From Pseudonocardiales bacterium (lineage in GTDB: Bacteria; Actinomycetota; Actinomycetes; Mycobacteriales; Pseudonocardiaceae), in NCBI GenBank assembly GCA_019244165.1, contig JAFATA010000073.1:1-55968 (forward strand): DNA of 55,968 nt. The letters are read 5' to 3'. Position numbers and translations under genes: made by a program. Below are positions 25,711 through 33,921 of the stretch, one piece after another. Numbering within the stretch: the stretch's first letter is position 1; each line of letters begins with the position of its first letter. Under the pieces are notes generated by a model, which did not search any database, was not told the DNA's origin, and was given only the letters and a program-made list of their open reading frames with translations.

Positions 25711-26744
25711 TTAGCTGGGTGCAAGGCCGATCTGCTGCCCTTGCGGCGTGACGGTGAACCGCCAACGGTCGACGGTGGGCTCGCCGGCTGCGACCCACTG
25801 CCAGTAGGCCGTCTCCACCTCGGTCCAGAGCAGGCGGGGGCCGAACTGGCGTACCTGGTATGAATCGGCGGCGACGTCCGGCACGTGGCGCACGCTCGCC
25901 CAGGAGCGCGACCAGGGATCGAGGAACCACAGCACGCCTTCGTCTGAGTGGCGACCCGCGGGGCGGTAGAGGTGCCGGCATCGCGGCACGCGGATGCCGA
26001 TGGCGACGCGAACGTCGTAGTGCCCCGCAACCCGATAGGGGTGCAGTCCCGCAACATCGTGAAGGACGCCGGGCCGACGAGTCGGCCCTTCGCCGTGCCG
26101 TCCTGGCCCACGGTGAACGTGAGCAGCGCGCCGTTGTAGTACGGCGTATCCCAAGGCGTGACGATCCGCCCGCCGGGCCGGGTTTGTGCGATCCACGCAT
26201 ACGGCACCTCGCTGACCGCCGCCGTGGACAGAATCCGGTCATAAGGGGCGTTTGCAGGATAGCCTTGAGCACCGTCACCAGTGACGACGGCGACGCGGCC
26301 GAACCCTGCGGTGGCCAGCGCGTCCTTGGCGCGTCCAGCGATCCGCGGATCAACCTCGATGGTGGTGACCTGGTGCGCACCGAGGCGGGCGGCTAGCAGC
26401 GCGGCGTTGTAGCCGCTCCCGGTGCCGATCTCGCAGACAACCATCCCGAGCTGGAGATGTCGTGGCCGGTCAGCTCGGGTTCCAACCGGCTCGCCGTCGT
26501 CCACCTGGGTGATGACGGCTTCGTCGGCGTAAGCCAGCTGCAGCCAGGTTTCCGGATCGTCCTCGCGGCGCAGCGGAATGAGGTCGTTGATGTCATCGCA
26601 TCGCTCGTCCTCACGCCACACAGTGTCGGGGATGAACTCATGCCGAGGGACCGCGAGGAGCGCGTCTCGCCACTGCGGTGCCAGCATCGCGCGCACGGTC
26701 AGCTCCTCAACCATCTGTCGCCGCAGTAGCGCGGGATCGGTCAC
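25711..26744 (-). pseudogene. PIMT-like O-methyltransferase of RiPP clusters, scarred by deletion and frameshift
   Basis: The N-terminal part (LLRRQMVEELTVRAMLAPQWRDALLAVPRHEFIPD) and SAM motif CEIGTGSGYNAALLAARLGA match protein-isoaspartate-like methyltransferases of the FxLD type. Two scars are visible. Between ITQVDDGEPVGTR and the SAM motif the SxPxxVAxML stretch is missing (about 20 residues, in frame). After PASFTMLR about 25-30 residues are lost out of frame. The reading resumes in another frame as GLHPYRVAGHYDVRVAIG and runs to WRFTVTPQGQQIGLAPS (stop 25711). Unshifted, the frame runs to 25668 with meaningless sequence. The GTG start overlaps the cyclase-GNAT stop by 4 nt, so it was the third gene of the lasso operon. 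Relatives make aspartimide or methyl ester in lasso, lanthi- and graspetides. Confidence 0.75.
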
Positions 26745-28690
26745 TGTCCTGTGATCAATCCGCGAACGGCGGAAGGTGCTGAGAAGTCCTCGCTGAGTGC
26801 GTCCATCAGGATTTCGTCGCAGACCTCTCCAAGCCAGTAGCCGGACTGCCGGAGTCGCCCGGCAGGTTTGAACCCCGCGCTGGTGTAGGCGCGAATCCCA
26901 GCGGTGTTAGGTGCGAGAACTTTCAGCCAGATCATGCGCAAGGCAGAGACGTGGAAGCCGTAGTCGAGGGTGAGCAGGGTCGCCTCGGTGGCCAGCCCCC
27001 GGCCCCGTGCGGCGGCCCCGAGCACAATGATGAACTCGGCGGTCCGTACTTGGTGCTCTACCAGCAAGGTGGACAGGCCCACCGGACCGGGCTCACCGTC
27101 CAGGTCGTAGACGGTGAAGCGGACCTGGTTGAGAGAACCGCGGACTTGGTGACCGTAGCCCTCGGTGCGGTTCTCCAGGGAGTCTGGGACTTGACGACCG
27201 TAACCGAGGATCGCGCCGGGGTCATTGCTACCCTTGGTCGTCCGAGTCGCGATGGCCGGCGGCAGCAGGTCGCCGACTGCCATCGTGAGCAAGGGCTTGT
27301 AGCGCCACGGATCCCCACGCTGCCATGGCGGCACCGACAAGGCTGCCGCGATGACCGAGGAGTCGGTGTAGGGGTTGTGGATCGTCAGTCCAAACGCCTC
27401 GGCGAACTGGGCGTCCGCGCGGGCCGTGCGGCCCACCGTCTGGACCTCCCGCAGGGTTCGGGTGTTCGCATCCAACCGGTGGGTCACACGGCCCTCGCTG
27501 ACACCGTCATCCTGAGTGGCGAGGTCGATCGCCTGTGGTGTCAGCCAGTCCGCCGCTGCTGCGGTGTGTCCCCGCGGCAACGCTGCGGCAAGCAATGTCC
27601 ACGGGCTACAGCGTTGCAGCCGTGCCCATCCCAGTGTGTGGCCGATCAAGCGTATCCACCGGCCGGATCGGACGAGATCGGTGAGGTAGCCGTGTGGATG
27701 CAGCAGGCTGTCACCTCCATCGCCAGTCAGGTGGCAGTCACTGCCCAACTCAGCGAGCAAGGTGAACTCGGCGGCCAGCCGGGAGTAGCTGACAGTCGAC
27801 GGCGCGGGCTCATCGGTGGCGGGCACTCGGTCCAAGCCCGAGTACGGCAGGTGCTCGTTGGTCAGGTGCAGCAGCCTGTGCGCGATCCGGCTGCCGGCGT
27901 GCCGGACGGCGGCTTGGGCGTAGCCGAGGTCGCCGCCGCAGTCGGGTAGCCCGTCCGGGTGCAGCGTCACTGCAGTGACCGTCTTGGCGGGCGGGAGGTG
28001 TTCGCACGCCAGGAAACACAGCGACGTGGAATCCAGACCGCCGCTGAGATCGCATGTCGGAGTACTGGTCGTGGCGACGCGGGTCGCGACGCCACCCTCA
28101 AGCGCGTGGCGAAGGCGCTGGGCGGCCCCTGTCACGGTGTCGGGACGGATGAGCCACAACGGCATTACCACCAGGCCGCCGCCAGGTCGCATCGTGATCC
28201 GCGTCCCGGGAGGGGCAGCACGGACACCGGTAAACGGCGACCCGGACCCGCTGGCCGAGACCGCCGAGTCGGCGAGCGCACCGGCCAGCCATCTGACGTC
28301 GACGCCCGCGCCGGTCAGCTCCGCCAGTGCCCGCGCGCTGGAACCCCACGCGATCCCGCCGCCGAACGTGGTGGTGTAGAGGGGGCAGGCGCCACCGAGG
28401 TCGGTGAACACTGTGAGCTGCCGGTGATCTGCCCGGATGACGGTGTAGGCCCCAGGGCGGGCGGTGACCGCGTCTGTTAGCGCGTCCACCGCAAAGGTGA
28501 TGTCGGTGCCGCCGCACGGACCGATCACCGCAGCCCGCGAACTGCCCTGGTCAATGACACGGGCCTGGTGGCCAAGACACTGGCCGACGGCCCACAACGG
28601 GAACGGGCCGTCCCACAGCAGCCGCGCTCCCGCCGGTCGTGGCGATGGGGAGCGGAGTGTGGCGCCCGCATAGCCACCGAACCAGCACAT
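26741..28690 (-). CDS. Lasso peptide macrolactam cyclase fused to a GNAT acetyltransferase
   Basis: The protein has 649 residues. Residues 1-490 are an asparagine-synthetase-like lasso cyclase: MCWFGGYAG start, TDLGGACPLY, ATP-pyrophosphatase loop CDLSGGLDSTSL (about 215-225), LTGDGGDSL, and HNPYTDSSVIAAALSVPPW, ending near AIATRTTKG. The usual cyclase C-terminus beyond TTKG is absent. From about 497 a RimJ/RimL-type GNAT follows in frame (LGYGRQVPDSLEN, VRFTVYDLDGEPGPVG, motif A FIIVLGAAARGRGLATEATLLTL, NTAGIRAYTSAGFKPAGRLRQSGYW). In albusnodin clusters the acetyltransferase is, to my knowledge, separate. ATG 28690 is chosen for GGAG 6 nt upstream; TTG 28702 extends it by four. Predicted jobs are leader-freed core cyclisation and lysine acetylation. 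Confidence 0.85.
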   Translation of the reverse strand: MCWFGGYAGATLRSPSPRPAGARLLWDGPFPLWAVGQCLGHQARVIDQGSSRAAVIGPCGGTDITFAVDALTDAVTARPGAYTVIRADHRQLTVFTDLGGACPLYTTTFGGGIAWGSSARALAELTGAGVDVRWLAGALADSAVSASGSGSPFTGVRAAPPGTRITMRPGGGLVVMPLWLIRPDTVTGAAQRLRHALEGGVATRVATTSTPTCDLSGGLDSTSLCFLACEHLPPAKTVTAVTLHPDGLPDCGGDLGYAQAAVRHAGSRIAHRLLHLTNEHLPYSGLDRVPATDEPAPSTVSYSRLAAEFTLLAELGSDCHLTGDGGDSLLHPHGYLTDLVRSGRWIRLIGHTLGWARLQRCSPWTLLAAALPRGHTAAAADWLTPQAIDLATQDDGVSEGRVTHRLDANTRTLREVQTVGRTARADAQFAEAFGLTIHNPYTDSSVIAAALSVPPWQRGDPWRYKPLLTMAVGDLLPPAIATRTTKGSNDPGAILGYGRQVPDSLENRTEGYGHQVRGSLNQVRFTVYDLDGEPGPVGLSTLLVEHQVRTAEFIIVLGAAARGRGLATEATLLTLDYGFHVSALRMIWLKVLAPNTAGIRAYTSAGFKPAGRLRQSGYWLGEVCDEILMDALSEDFSAPSAVRGLITGQ

Positions 28691-28756
28691 CACGGTCTCC
28701 AATCCCGCAGCCGAGGCGGTGCCCCGGTGGGTGGACCCGGGGCACCGCCCGCAGGC

Positions 28757-28852
28757 TCAGTTGTAGGTGTAGCGCTTGTCGTCCCTGCCGGCGCCGCCTT
28801 GGCCGCGGGTCACATCCGCCGCGTCGCCCAGGTCCACCACGAACTCGTCCAT
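28757..28852 (-). CDS. Albusnodin-like lasso peptide precursor (31 aa)
   Basis: ATG 28852 follows AAGGAAGGA by 9 nt, a strong ribosome-binding site. The 16-residue leader (MDEFVVDLGDAADVTR) carries the Thr at -2 typical of lasso precursors. The 15-residue core is GQGGAGRDDKRYTYN. Gly1 can form an isopeptide with Asp8, giving an 8-residue ring, and Lys10 sits where albusnodin is acetylated. The core shares GQGG, an acidic residue 8, DKR and YN with albusnodin as I recall it. The cyclase-GNAT gene starts 66 nt downstream. A longer in-frame start at 28906 would add a YxxP-containing stretch but has no RBS. Confidence 0.85.
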   Translation of the reverse strand: MDEFVVDLGDAADVTRGQGGAGRDDKRYTYN

Positions 28853-28960
28853 GACGATCAATCCTTCCTTAGGCTCCGGCTCTGGTATCTGGTATCGGCC
28901 GGACATGGCCGAGTGAACGCGCGCAGGCCGCTTCGCAGAAGCGCATGTGCAGGTGATGCC

Positions 28961-28987
28961 GTTCGTGTGCAGGTTCTGCACACGAAC
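28961..28987. promoter_or_regulatory. Perfect palindromic operator between lasso precursor and XRE regulator
   Basis: GTTCGTGTGCAG (28961-28972) and CTGCACACGAAC (28976-28987) are exact inverted repeats around GTT. A partial copy of the half-site (GCATGTGCAGGTG) lies just to the left near 28943-28956. On the precursor side, TTCACT and TACCAG spaced 17 nt could be a minus-strand promoter. The site is well placed to bind the HTH regulator encoded divergently at 29051. Confidence 0.65.
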
Positions 28988-29050
28988 TGGTCTGCAGGAT
29001 GAGGCGGTTCTAGCCTGGACGGGGTCCGGTGCGATCACGCGGGAGTCGCC

Positions 29051-30364
29051 ATGGGAGGGTGTGACGCTCATCCGTGGGTCTCCGTCCGAGCCCGGGAGCT
29101 GATCGCCGCCCGCGACGTCGGAGGCGTGGTCAGGCTCGCGCGCCAAGCACGCGGCTGGCGGCAGATCGATCTTGGCAAGCACACCGGATATTCGGCCTCG
29201 ACGATCTCCCGCCTGGAGACCGGCCGCCGGGGATCTTTTGATGTGGGCATGCTGCACCGTGTCACCCGCGCGGTGGGGATACCTCCCGAGGTGCTCGGCG
29301 CGTTGCTGGGCATCCCTGCCGCTGTCCCCGCTAGGGTGACCGGGATCATCGGTCGACCGGCGGAAGGCGACCCTGTGCGCCGTCGCGTGCTCATCACCGC
29401 AGCAGGACTTACGGTCCCGCAATGGATGCTGGCAAGGCTTGACGACGCGCTGGTGTTGCTGCCCCCGCCGGCCCGGCCGACCACCCCGTCCGAGATCGCC
29501 GGTCGGCTGGCCCAGGCCCGCACATGGTTCGACGCCAGCGACCTCGTTTACCTCCTAGCCGATCTACCCGACCTGCTCGCCACCGCTCACCACGCAGCGG
29601 AGAACGGCGACCCAGACGCCTACACCCGTCTGGCTGCCTGCTACGACCTAGCGACCGAGGCACTGAGCAAGATCGGACATTACGGCACCAGCCGCATCAC
29701 CGCCGACCGCGCCACCATCTTCGCGGAACGCTCCGGCTCCCCGATCGCGATGGCCGCCGCCGCCCGCTGCCTCAGCATCGTCCTGCGCCACGAAGGTCGC
29801 CACCAGATCGCCGACCAGATCACCCTCGAGGCAACCACACGCCTGGAGGCGACCGGGCTGATCCTCCCCGCGCAGTCCGCTGCCTACGCCCAGATGCTGT
29901 GCACCTGCGCCTATAACGCCGCGCAGGCCGCTGACCGCGACCGCGCGCTAGAGTTGATCGCTGAGGCTGAGCGGGCCGCCGCGCGGTTGCCGGAGCACCC
30001 CGTTGCTGGGCAACTGCTCACCGTCACCCCCGCCCAGGTCACTCTCTACCGCGTCGGCGTGCACTGGTCGCTGGGCGACGCTGGCGCGGCCCTGAACGCC
30101 GGACGAAGACTCCACCCGGGCCAGTTCCCCACCCCCGAACGACGCGGACGGCTGCACACCGACCTCGCACGGGCATGGTGGCAGTGGGGAAAGCCCGACC
30201 AGGCCGCGCGGGCGTTGCTGGCCGCGCACCGGCAAGCACCCGCCGAGGTCCGCGACCGACCGTCGATGCGCGCGATCGTCAGCGACCTCCTCGAGCGGCA
30301 TCCCCGGGTGGCCAGCGTGCGTGAACTCGCCGTCACCGTGGGCCACCACACGATCGGTCGATGA
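29051..30364 (+). CDS. XRE-family regulator with TPR-like domain, divergent from the lasso operon
   Basis: The 437-residue protein has a helix-turn-helix at about 20-75 (VRLARQARGWRQIDLGKHTGYSASTISRLETGRRG). A long helical C-terminal region follows (residues 150-420, many A/L-rich TPR-like repeats such as QSAAYAQMLCTCAYNAAQAADRDRALELIAEAERAAARLPE). It differs from the twin regulators at 1174/4269 in HTH and linker. Divergent position and the shared palindrome make it the likely regulator of the lasso locus; activation versus repression cannot be told. ATG 29051 has no obvious Shine-Dalgarno. Confidence 0.85.
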   Translation: MGGCDAHPWVSVRARELIAARDVGGVVRLARQARGWRQIDLGKHTGYSASTISRLETGRRGSFDVGMLHRVTRAVGIPPEVLGALLGIPAAVPARVTGIIGRPAEGDPVRRRVLITAAGLTVPQWMLARLDDALVLLPPPARPTTPSEIAGRLAQARTWFDASDLVYLLADLPDLLATAHHAAENGDPDAYTRLAACYDLATEALSKIGHYGTSRITADRATIFAERSGSPIAMAAAARCLSIVLRHEGRHQIADQITLEATTRLEATGLILPAQSAAYAQMLCTCAYNAAQAADRDRALELIAEAERAAARLPEHPVAGQLLTVTPAQVTLYRVGVHWSLGDAGAALNAGRRLHPGQFPTPERRGRLHTDLARAWWQWGKPDQAARALLAAHRQAPAEVRDRPSMRAIVSDLLERHPRVASVRELAVTVGHHTIGR

Positions 30365-30518
30365 CGGTGCGCTCGCCCAGCAAGGCGATCGCCGTTGTTT
30401 CCCCTCGACGTCGTCACCCGGGCCACCCTGCCGCACTGCACTGCCTCGCCGCCGCGATCCTCATCCCGGGTCTGCGGCACACTCGGTGCCGACCGCCGCA
30501 CCCGGGAGGAACCCGACC

Positions 30519-30956
30519 ATGCCCGACCTGCACGACGTCGCCCAACTGGCCGCAGCCAACGGACACCTCGCCGTCGTCTCCACCGTCCGCGCCGACGGCA
30601 CGGTGCAGGCGTCGCTGGTCAGCGCCGGGGTGAGCACGCATCCGACCACCGGGCAGCAGGTGCTGGCGTTCGTCGCGGCCGGCCGGGTCAAGCTGGCCAA
30701 CCTGCGCGCCCGGCCGAGGGCCACCGTGACGCTCCACCATCGCTGGAAGTGGCTTACGGTCGAGGGCACCGCCGACCTCGCCGGGCCCGACGACCCCCAG
30801 CTCGGTCTACGCCCTGAGCAGCTGACCGCGCTGCTGCGCGCCATCTTCGTCGACGCGGGCGGGACCCACGACGACTGGCCCACCTACGACCGCACCATGG
30901 CCGAGGAACGACGGGTCGCCGTGTTGATCGAGCCGACCCGGGTGTACGGCAACTGA
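30519..30956 (+). CDS. Pyridoxamine 5'-phosphate oxidase-like flavin/F420-binding protein
   Basis: Split-barrel protein of 145 residues: LAVVSTVRADGTVQASLVSAGV, AFVAAGRVKLANLRARPRATVTLHHRWKWLTVEGTADL and the late EERRVAVLIEPTRVYGN are the usual PPOX blocks. Actinobacterial relatives use FMN or F420 to reduce diverse substrates. ATG 30519 is fixed by GGGAGGA 8 nt upstream. It lies 150 nt after the XRE gene and before gene relics; a link with lasso biosynthesis is not evident. Confidence 0.82.
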   Translation: MPDLHDVAQLAAANGHLAVVSTVRADGTVQASLVSAGVSTHPTTGQQVLAFVAAGRVKLANLRARPRATVTLHHRWKWLTVEGTADLAGPDDPQLGLRPEQLTALLRAIFVDAGGTHDDWPTYDRTMAEERRVAVLIEPTRVYGN

Positions 30957-30999
30957 TCACCGGGCCTGTGCCCACGACCGGAATCCGAGCGCCGCGGTA

Positions 31000-31251
31000 T
31001 TGCGTGGCGAGGGCAGTGCGGTCGAGCGGATCAGCGCCTACCTGCTCCTGCAGCGAGACGTGCTGCGCGGCTGCCCGGTTGGTCGGATGGCCGGTGACGC
31101 CGAGGTGCTCCATTCCGCTGCGCTGCGCGAGGTGCTGGCCAGGACCTTCGACCGGGTCCGCGAACTGGCCGTTGAGGCGCTCAGGGACGACGTGCGGCGG
31201 GCCGAGCTGCGGTGCCGGCCGCGAGGAGCCCATGACATATTGACCGCATGA
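31000..31251 (+). pseudogene. C-terminal fragment of a TetR-family regulator
   Basis: The frame reads VERISAYLLLQRDVLRGCPVGRMAGDAEVLHSAALREVLARTFDRVRELAVEAL, which resembles the ligand-binding half of TetR proteins (RDVLRGCPVGRL...DPELR). The DNA-binding N-terminus is absent upstream, where only about 40 nt separate it from the PPOX gene. Its TGA overlaps the ATG of the following ORF. I interpret it as a truncated relic. Confidence 0.55.
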
Positions 31252-31558
31252 CGATCATCCGCGAGCGCGTCCGCGCCCGTGGCAGCGCGCTCGACAACCG
31301 GGCTGGCCTCGTCTGCAAGGCGTACAGTGCGGACCTGGGTGCGGAGACCCGGGCTCTCGGGCCGGCACCGACGGCCTCGGTCACCCATGCGGTCGTGCGC
31401 ACCACCCCCGTTCCCGCCGAGGCGGACCTGATCAAGCTTGTCGCGCGGCTCACGGCGCGAATCACCGAACGATGCCAGGACGAGCGGGGGCATCTCGCGC
31501 TGGCCGGTATCGACCCGACGACGTGGCAGATGGTTGAGTTCACAACGGTCAGCGAGCT
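31248..31558 (+). CDS. Doubtful hypothetical ORF
   Basis: ATG 31248 overlaps the TetR-relic stop. The frame (MTIIRERVRARGSALDNRAGL...) is open to 31688, but its last part runs out of frame over a phosphotriesterase relic, so only the first about 100 codons could be meaningful. No family is recognised and no ribosome-binding site is seen beyond coupling. It may be another relic. Confidence 0.25.
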
Positions 31559-31561
31559 AGA

Positions 31562-31793
31562 CGCGGCAACCAGTTACTCGTCGGCGGGGACACCACCGCG
31601 GCAGCCGCCCGAGCGGTCCCGGTGGTATGTCCGGCCTGCTCACCCGGTTCGGTCCCGCGCTGGTTCGGTCCCGCGCTGCGCCGCCTGATCGGCGAGGACG
31701 CATACCGCGCAATCCTCATCGACAACCCCGCCCACGCATTCGCCAACCGGCATGACGACGATGCCGCCGTGGGCCACCATGCGATCGGTTGAT
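31562..31793 (+). pseudogene. Relic of a phosphotriesterase-family amidohydrolase C-terminus
   Basis: Three frame segments join to give the end of a phosphotriesterase-like protein. RRGNQLLVGGDTTAAAAR is followed after a shift by SGPGGMSGLLTRFGPAL, and after a second shift by RRLIGEDAYRAILIDNPAHAFA. The second shift is caused by a 16-bp tandem duplication (31646-31677). Metal-binding barrel strands are missing upstream. Confidence 0.5.
31646..31677 (+). repeat. 16-bp tandem duplication in the phosphotriesterase relic
   Basis: GGTTCGGTCCCGCGCT occurs twice head to tail (31646-31661, 31662-31677). Sixteen is not a multiple of three, so the copy shifts the frame. It looks like a slippage event in a gene already under decay. 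Confidence 0.85.
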
Positions 31794-31888
31794 GGGTGCA
31801 GTTACGAGTGCCACATTCCGCGCGCCGGCCGGCCGCTACCGGCAGACTGGAGAACGACGCTGGGAGGCGAGGCGGAGGGGCGGCAACG

Positions 31889-33859
31889 GTGAGTGGTCGG
31901 ATCGCCATCGACGATGTGATGCCCGTCGTCTCGTGTGGGAAGTATCCCAGCAAGGCGGTGGTCGGCGAGCACGTTCCGGTCGGTGCCACGGTGTGGCGCG
32001 AGGGGCACGACGCGGTGGGCGCCACGGTGGTCTGGGAGGGTCCCGGCACGGCGCCGGCCCGCGAGATCCGGATGCAACCCGGGCCACCGGGCACCGACCA
32101 GTTCCTGGCGACGGTGGTGGCGGACCGGGTGGGCTGGTGGAGCTTCCGGGTGGATGCGTGGGCCGACCCCTGGGAGAGCTGGCGGCACGCGATCGAGGTG
32201 AAGATCGACGCTGGCCAGACCGCGGCGGAGCTGGAGAACGACCTGATCGTGGGGGCCCAGCTGCTGGAGCGAGCGGCTCGGCTGTCCGCCACACGGACTA
32301 ACCAGGGCGCGCTGCGGGCTGCCGCAGCGGCGTTGCGGGACACCGGGCGTCCCCTCGACGAGCGGGTCGGGCCGGCGCTGAGCGCACCGGTGACGCAGAG
32401 CCTGGCTGCCAACCCGATCCGGGATCTGCTCACTCAAGGCCCTACCCACCATGTGTGGGTCGATCGCCCCCGAGCACTGTTCAGCGCCTGGTATGAGTTC
32501 TTCCCGCGATCCACCGGCGGCTGGGACGCCCAGGGCAACCCGGTGCACGGAACCTTCACGACGGCCACCCACGAGCTGGACCGGATCGCCGGCATGGGTT
32601 TCGACGTGGTGTACCTACCACCGATCCACCCGATCGGCGAGGTGTATCGCAAGGGCGCCAACAACGTCATGCAGGCCGGAGACGACGATGTCGGCTCACC
32701 GTGGGCGATCGGTTCGGCCGAGGGCGGGCACGACGCGGTACACCCCCGGCTGGGCACCCTGGAGGACTTTGCGGCCTTCGTCGCCAGGGCCGGCGAACTG
32801 GGCATGGAAGTCGCGCTGGACTTCGCGCTGCAATGCGCCCCGGATCACCCCTGGGCCAAGGAGCACCCGGAGTGGTTCACCATCCGCCCGGACGGGACGA
32901 TCGCCTACGCGGAGAACCCACCCAAGCGCTACCAGGACATCTACCCGCTCAACTTCGACTCCGACCCCCGCGGCATCTACGCCGAGATGCTGCGGGTGAT
33001 GCTGTTCTGGATCCAGCGCGGGGTGCGGATCTTCCGGGTGGACAACCCGCACACCAAGCCCCCGGACTTCTGGCAGTGGCTGATCTGGCACGTCAAGGAC
33101 CGCTACCCGGATGTGCTGTTCCTCTCCGAGGCGTTCACCCGCCCGGCTCGGCTCTACGGGCTGGCTCGGCTGGGCTTCACCCAGTCCTACACCTACTTCA
33201 CCTGGCGCACCAGCAAACGAGAGCTCACCGAGTACGCGACAGAGCTGGCGTCCCGCGTGGACGAGATGCGACCGAACTTCTTCGTCAACACCCCGGACAT
33301 CCTGCACGCCTCACTGCAGCGGGGCGGGCCTGGCATGTTCGCTATCCGGGCCGTGCTGGCCGCCACGCTGTCCCCGTCGTGGGGTGTCTACTCCGGCTTT
33401 GAGCTTTTCGAGAACGCACCGGCCGCACCGGGCAGCGAGGAGTACCTGAACAGCGAGAAATACCAGCTGCGCCCCCGGGACTTCGCCGCCGCGGCGGCGG
33501 CGGGCCGATCCCTGGAACCGTGGATCGCCCGGCTCAACGCGATCCGGCGGGCCCACCCCGCCCTGCAACAGCTGCGCACGCTGCGGTTTCACCGCGTGGA
33601 CAGTGAGTCGCTGCTGGCGTACTCCAAGACCGACCCGGCCAGCGGGGACACCGTGATCTGCGTGGTCACCCTGGAGCCGTTCAGCACCGTGAGCGCAACC
33701 CTCTGGCTGAACCTGCCGGCGCTGGGCCTGGGCTTGCAGGACCGTTTCGACGTCTACGACGAGGTCAGCGGCGAGACCTACCACTGGGGAGAAGCCAACT
33801 ACGTGCAACTCCAACCCTGGCGCGCGGTGGCCCACGTGCTGTGGCTGCGCCACCCGTGA
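31889..33859 (+). CDS. glgE: Alpha-1,4-glucan:maltose-1-phosphate maltosyltransferase
   Basis: GH13_3 enzyme of 656 residues that extends alpha-glucan with maltosyl units from maltose-1-phosphate. The N-terminal dimerisation/S domains begin [23 protein letters not shown]. The barrel shows [53 protein letters not shown] (nucleophile Asp) and [11 protein letters not shown] (acid/base Glu). GTG 31889 is preferred because GGAGGGG precedes it; the frame is open back to 31796. With TreS, Mak and GlgB in the same window the full route from trehalose to glucan is encoded. Confidence 0.96.
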   Translation: MSGRIAIDDVMPVVSCGKYPSKAVVGEHVPVGATVWREGHDAVGATVVWEGPGTAPAREIRMQPGPPGTDQFLATVVADRVGWWSFRVDAWADPWESWRHAIEVKIDAGQTAAELENDLIVGAQLLERAARLSATRTNQGALRAAAAALRDTGRPLDERVGPALSAPVTQSLAANPIRDLLTQGPTHHVWVDRPRALFSAWYEFFPRSTGGWDAQGNPVHGTFTTATHELDRIAGMGFDVVYLPPIHPIGEVYRKGANNVMQAGDDDVGSPWAIGSAEGGHDAVHPRLGTLEDFAAFVARAGELGMEVALDFALQCAPDHPWAKEHPEWFTIRPDGTIAYAENPPKRYQDIYPLNFDSDPRGIYAEMLRVMLFWIQRGVRIFRVDNPHTKPPDFWQWLIWHVKDRYPDVLFLSEAFTRPARLYGLARLGFTQSYTYFTWRTSKRELTEYATELASRVDEMRPNFFVNTPDILHASLQRGGPGMFAIRAVLAATLSPSWGVYSGFELFENAPAAPGSEEYLNSEKYQLRPRDFAAAAAAGRSLEPWIARLNAIRRAHPALQQLRTLRFHRVDSESLLAYSKTDPASGDTVICVVTLEPFSTVSATLWLNLPALGLGLQDRFDVYDEVSGETYHWGEANYVQLQPWRAVAHVLWLRHP

Positions 33860-33899
33860 GTGGCGATGCGACCTCTGACTCGCATCGCCACTCACGGGT
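33852..33899. terminator. Perfect 19-bp stem after glgE
   Basis: ACCCGTGAGTGGCGATGCG (33852-33870) and CGCATCGCCACTCACGGGT (33881-33899) pair exactly around a 10-nt loop. The glgE stop lies in the left arm. There is no T-run. It probably terminates glgE, but its length and perfection also fit a repeat element like those at 41.9 and 52.7 kb. Confidence 0.65.
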
Positions 33900-33921
33900 T
33901 CTCCACAGTTACGCTGAACCG

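Noticed and set aside
25711..28852. FxLD-type class I lanthipeptide cluster
   Set aside because: The methyltransferase is of that type, but no LanB/LanC-like enzymes or Cys/Ser/Thr-rich FxLD precursor is present; precursor and cyclase are lasso-type.
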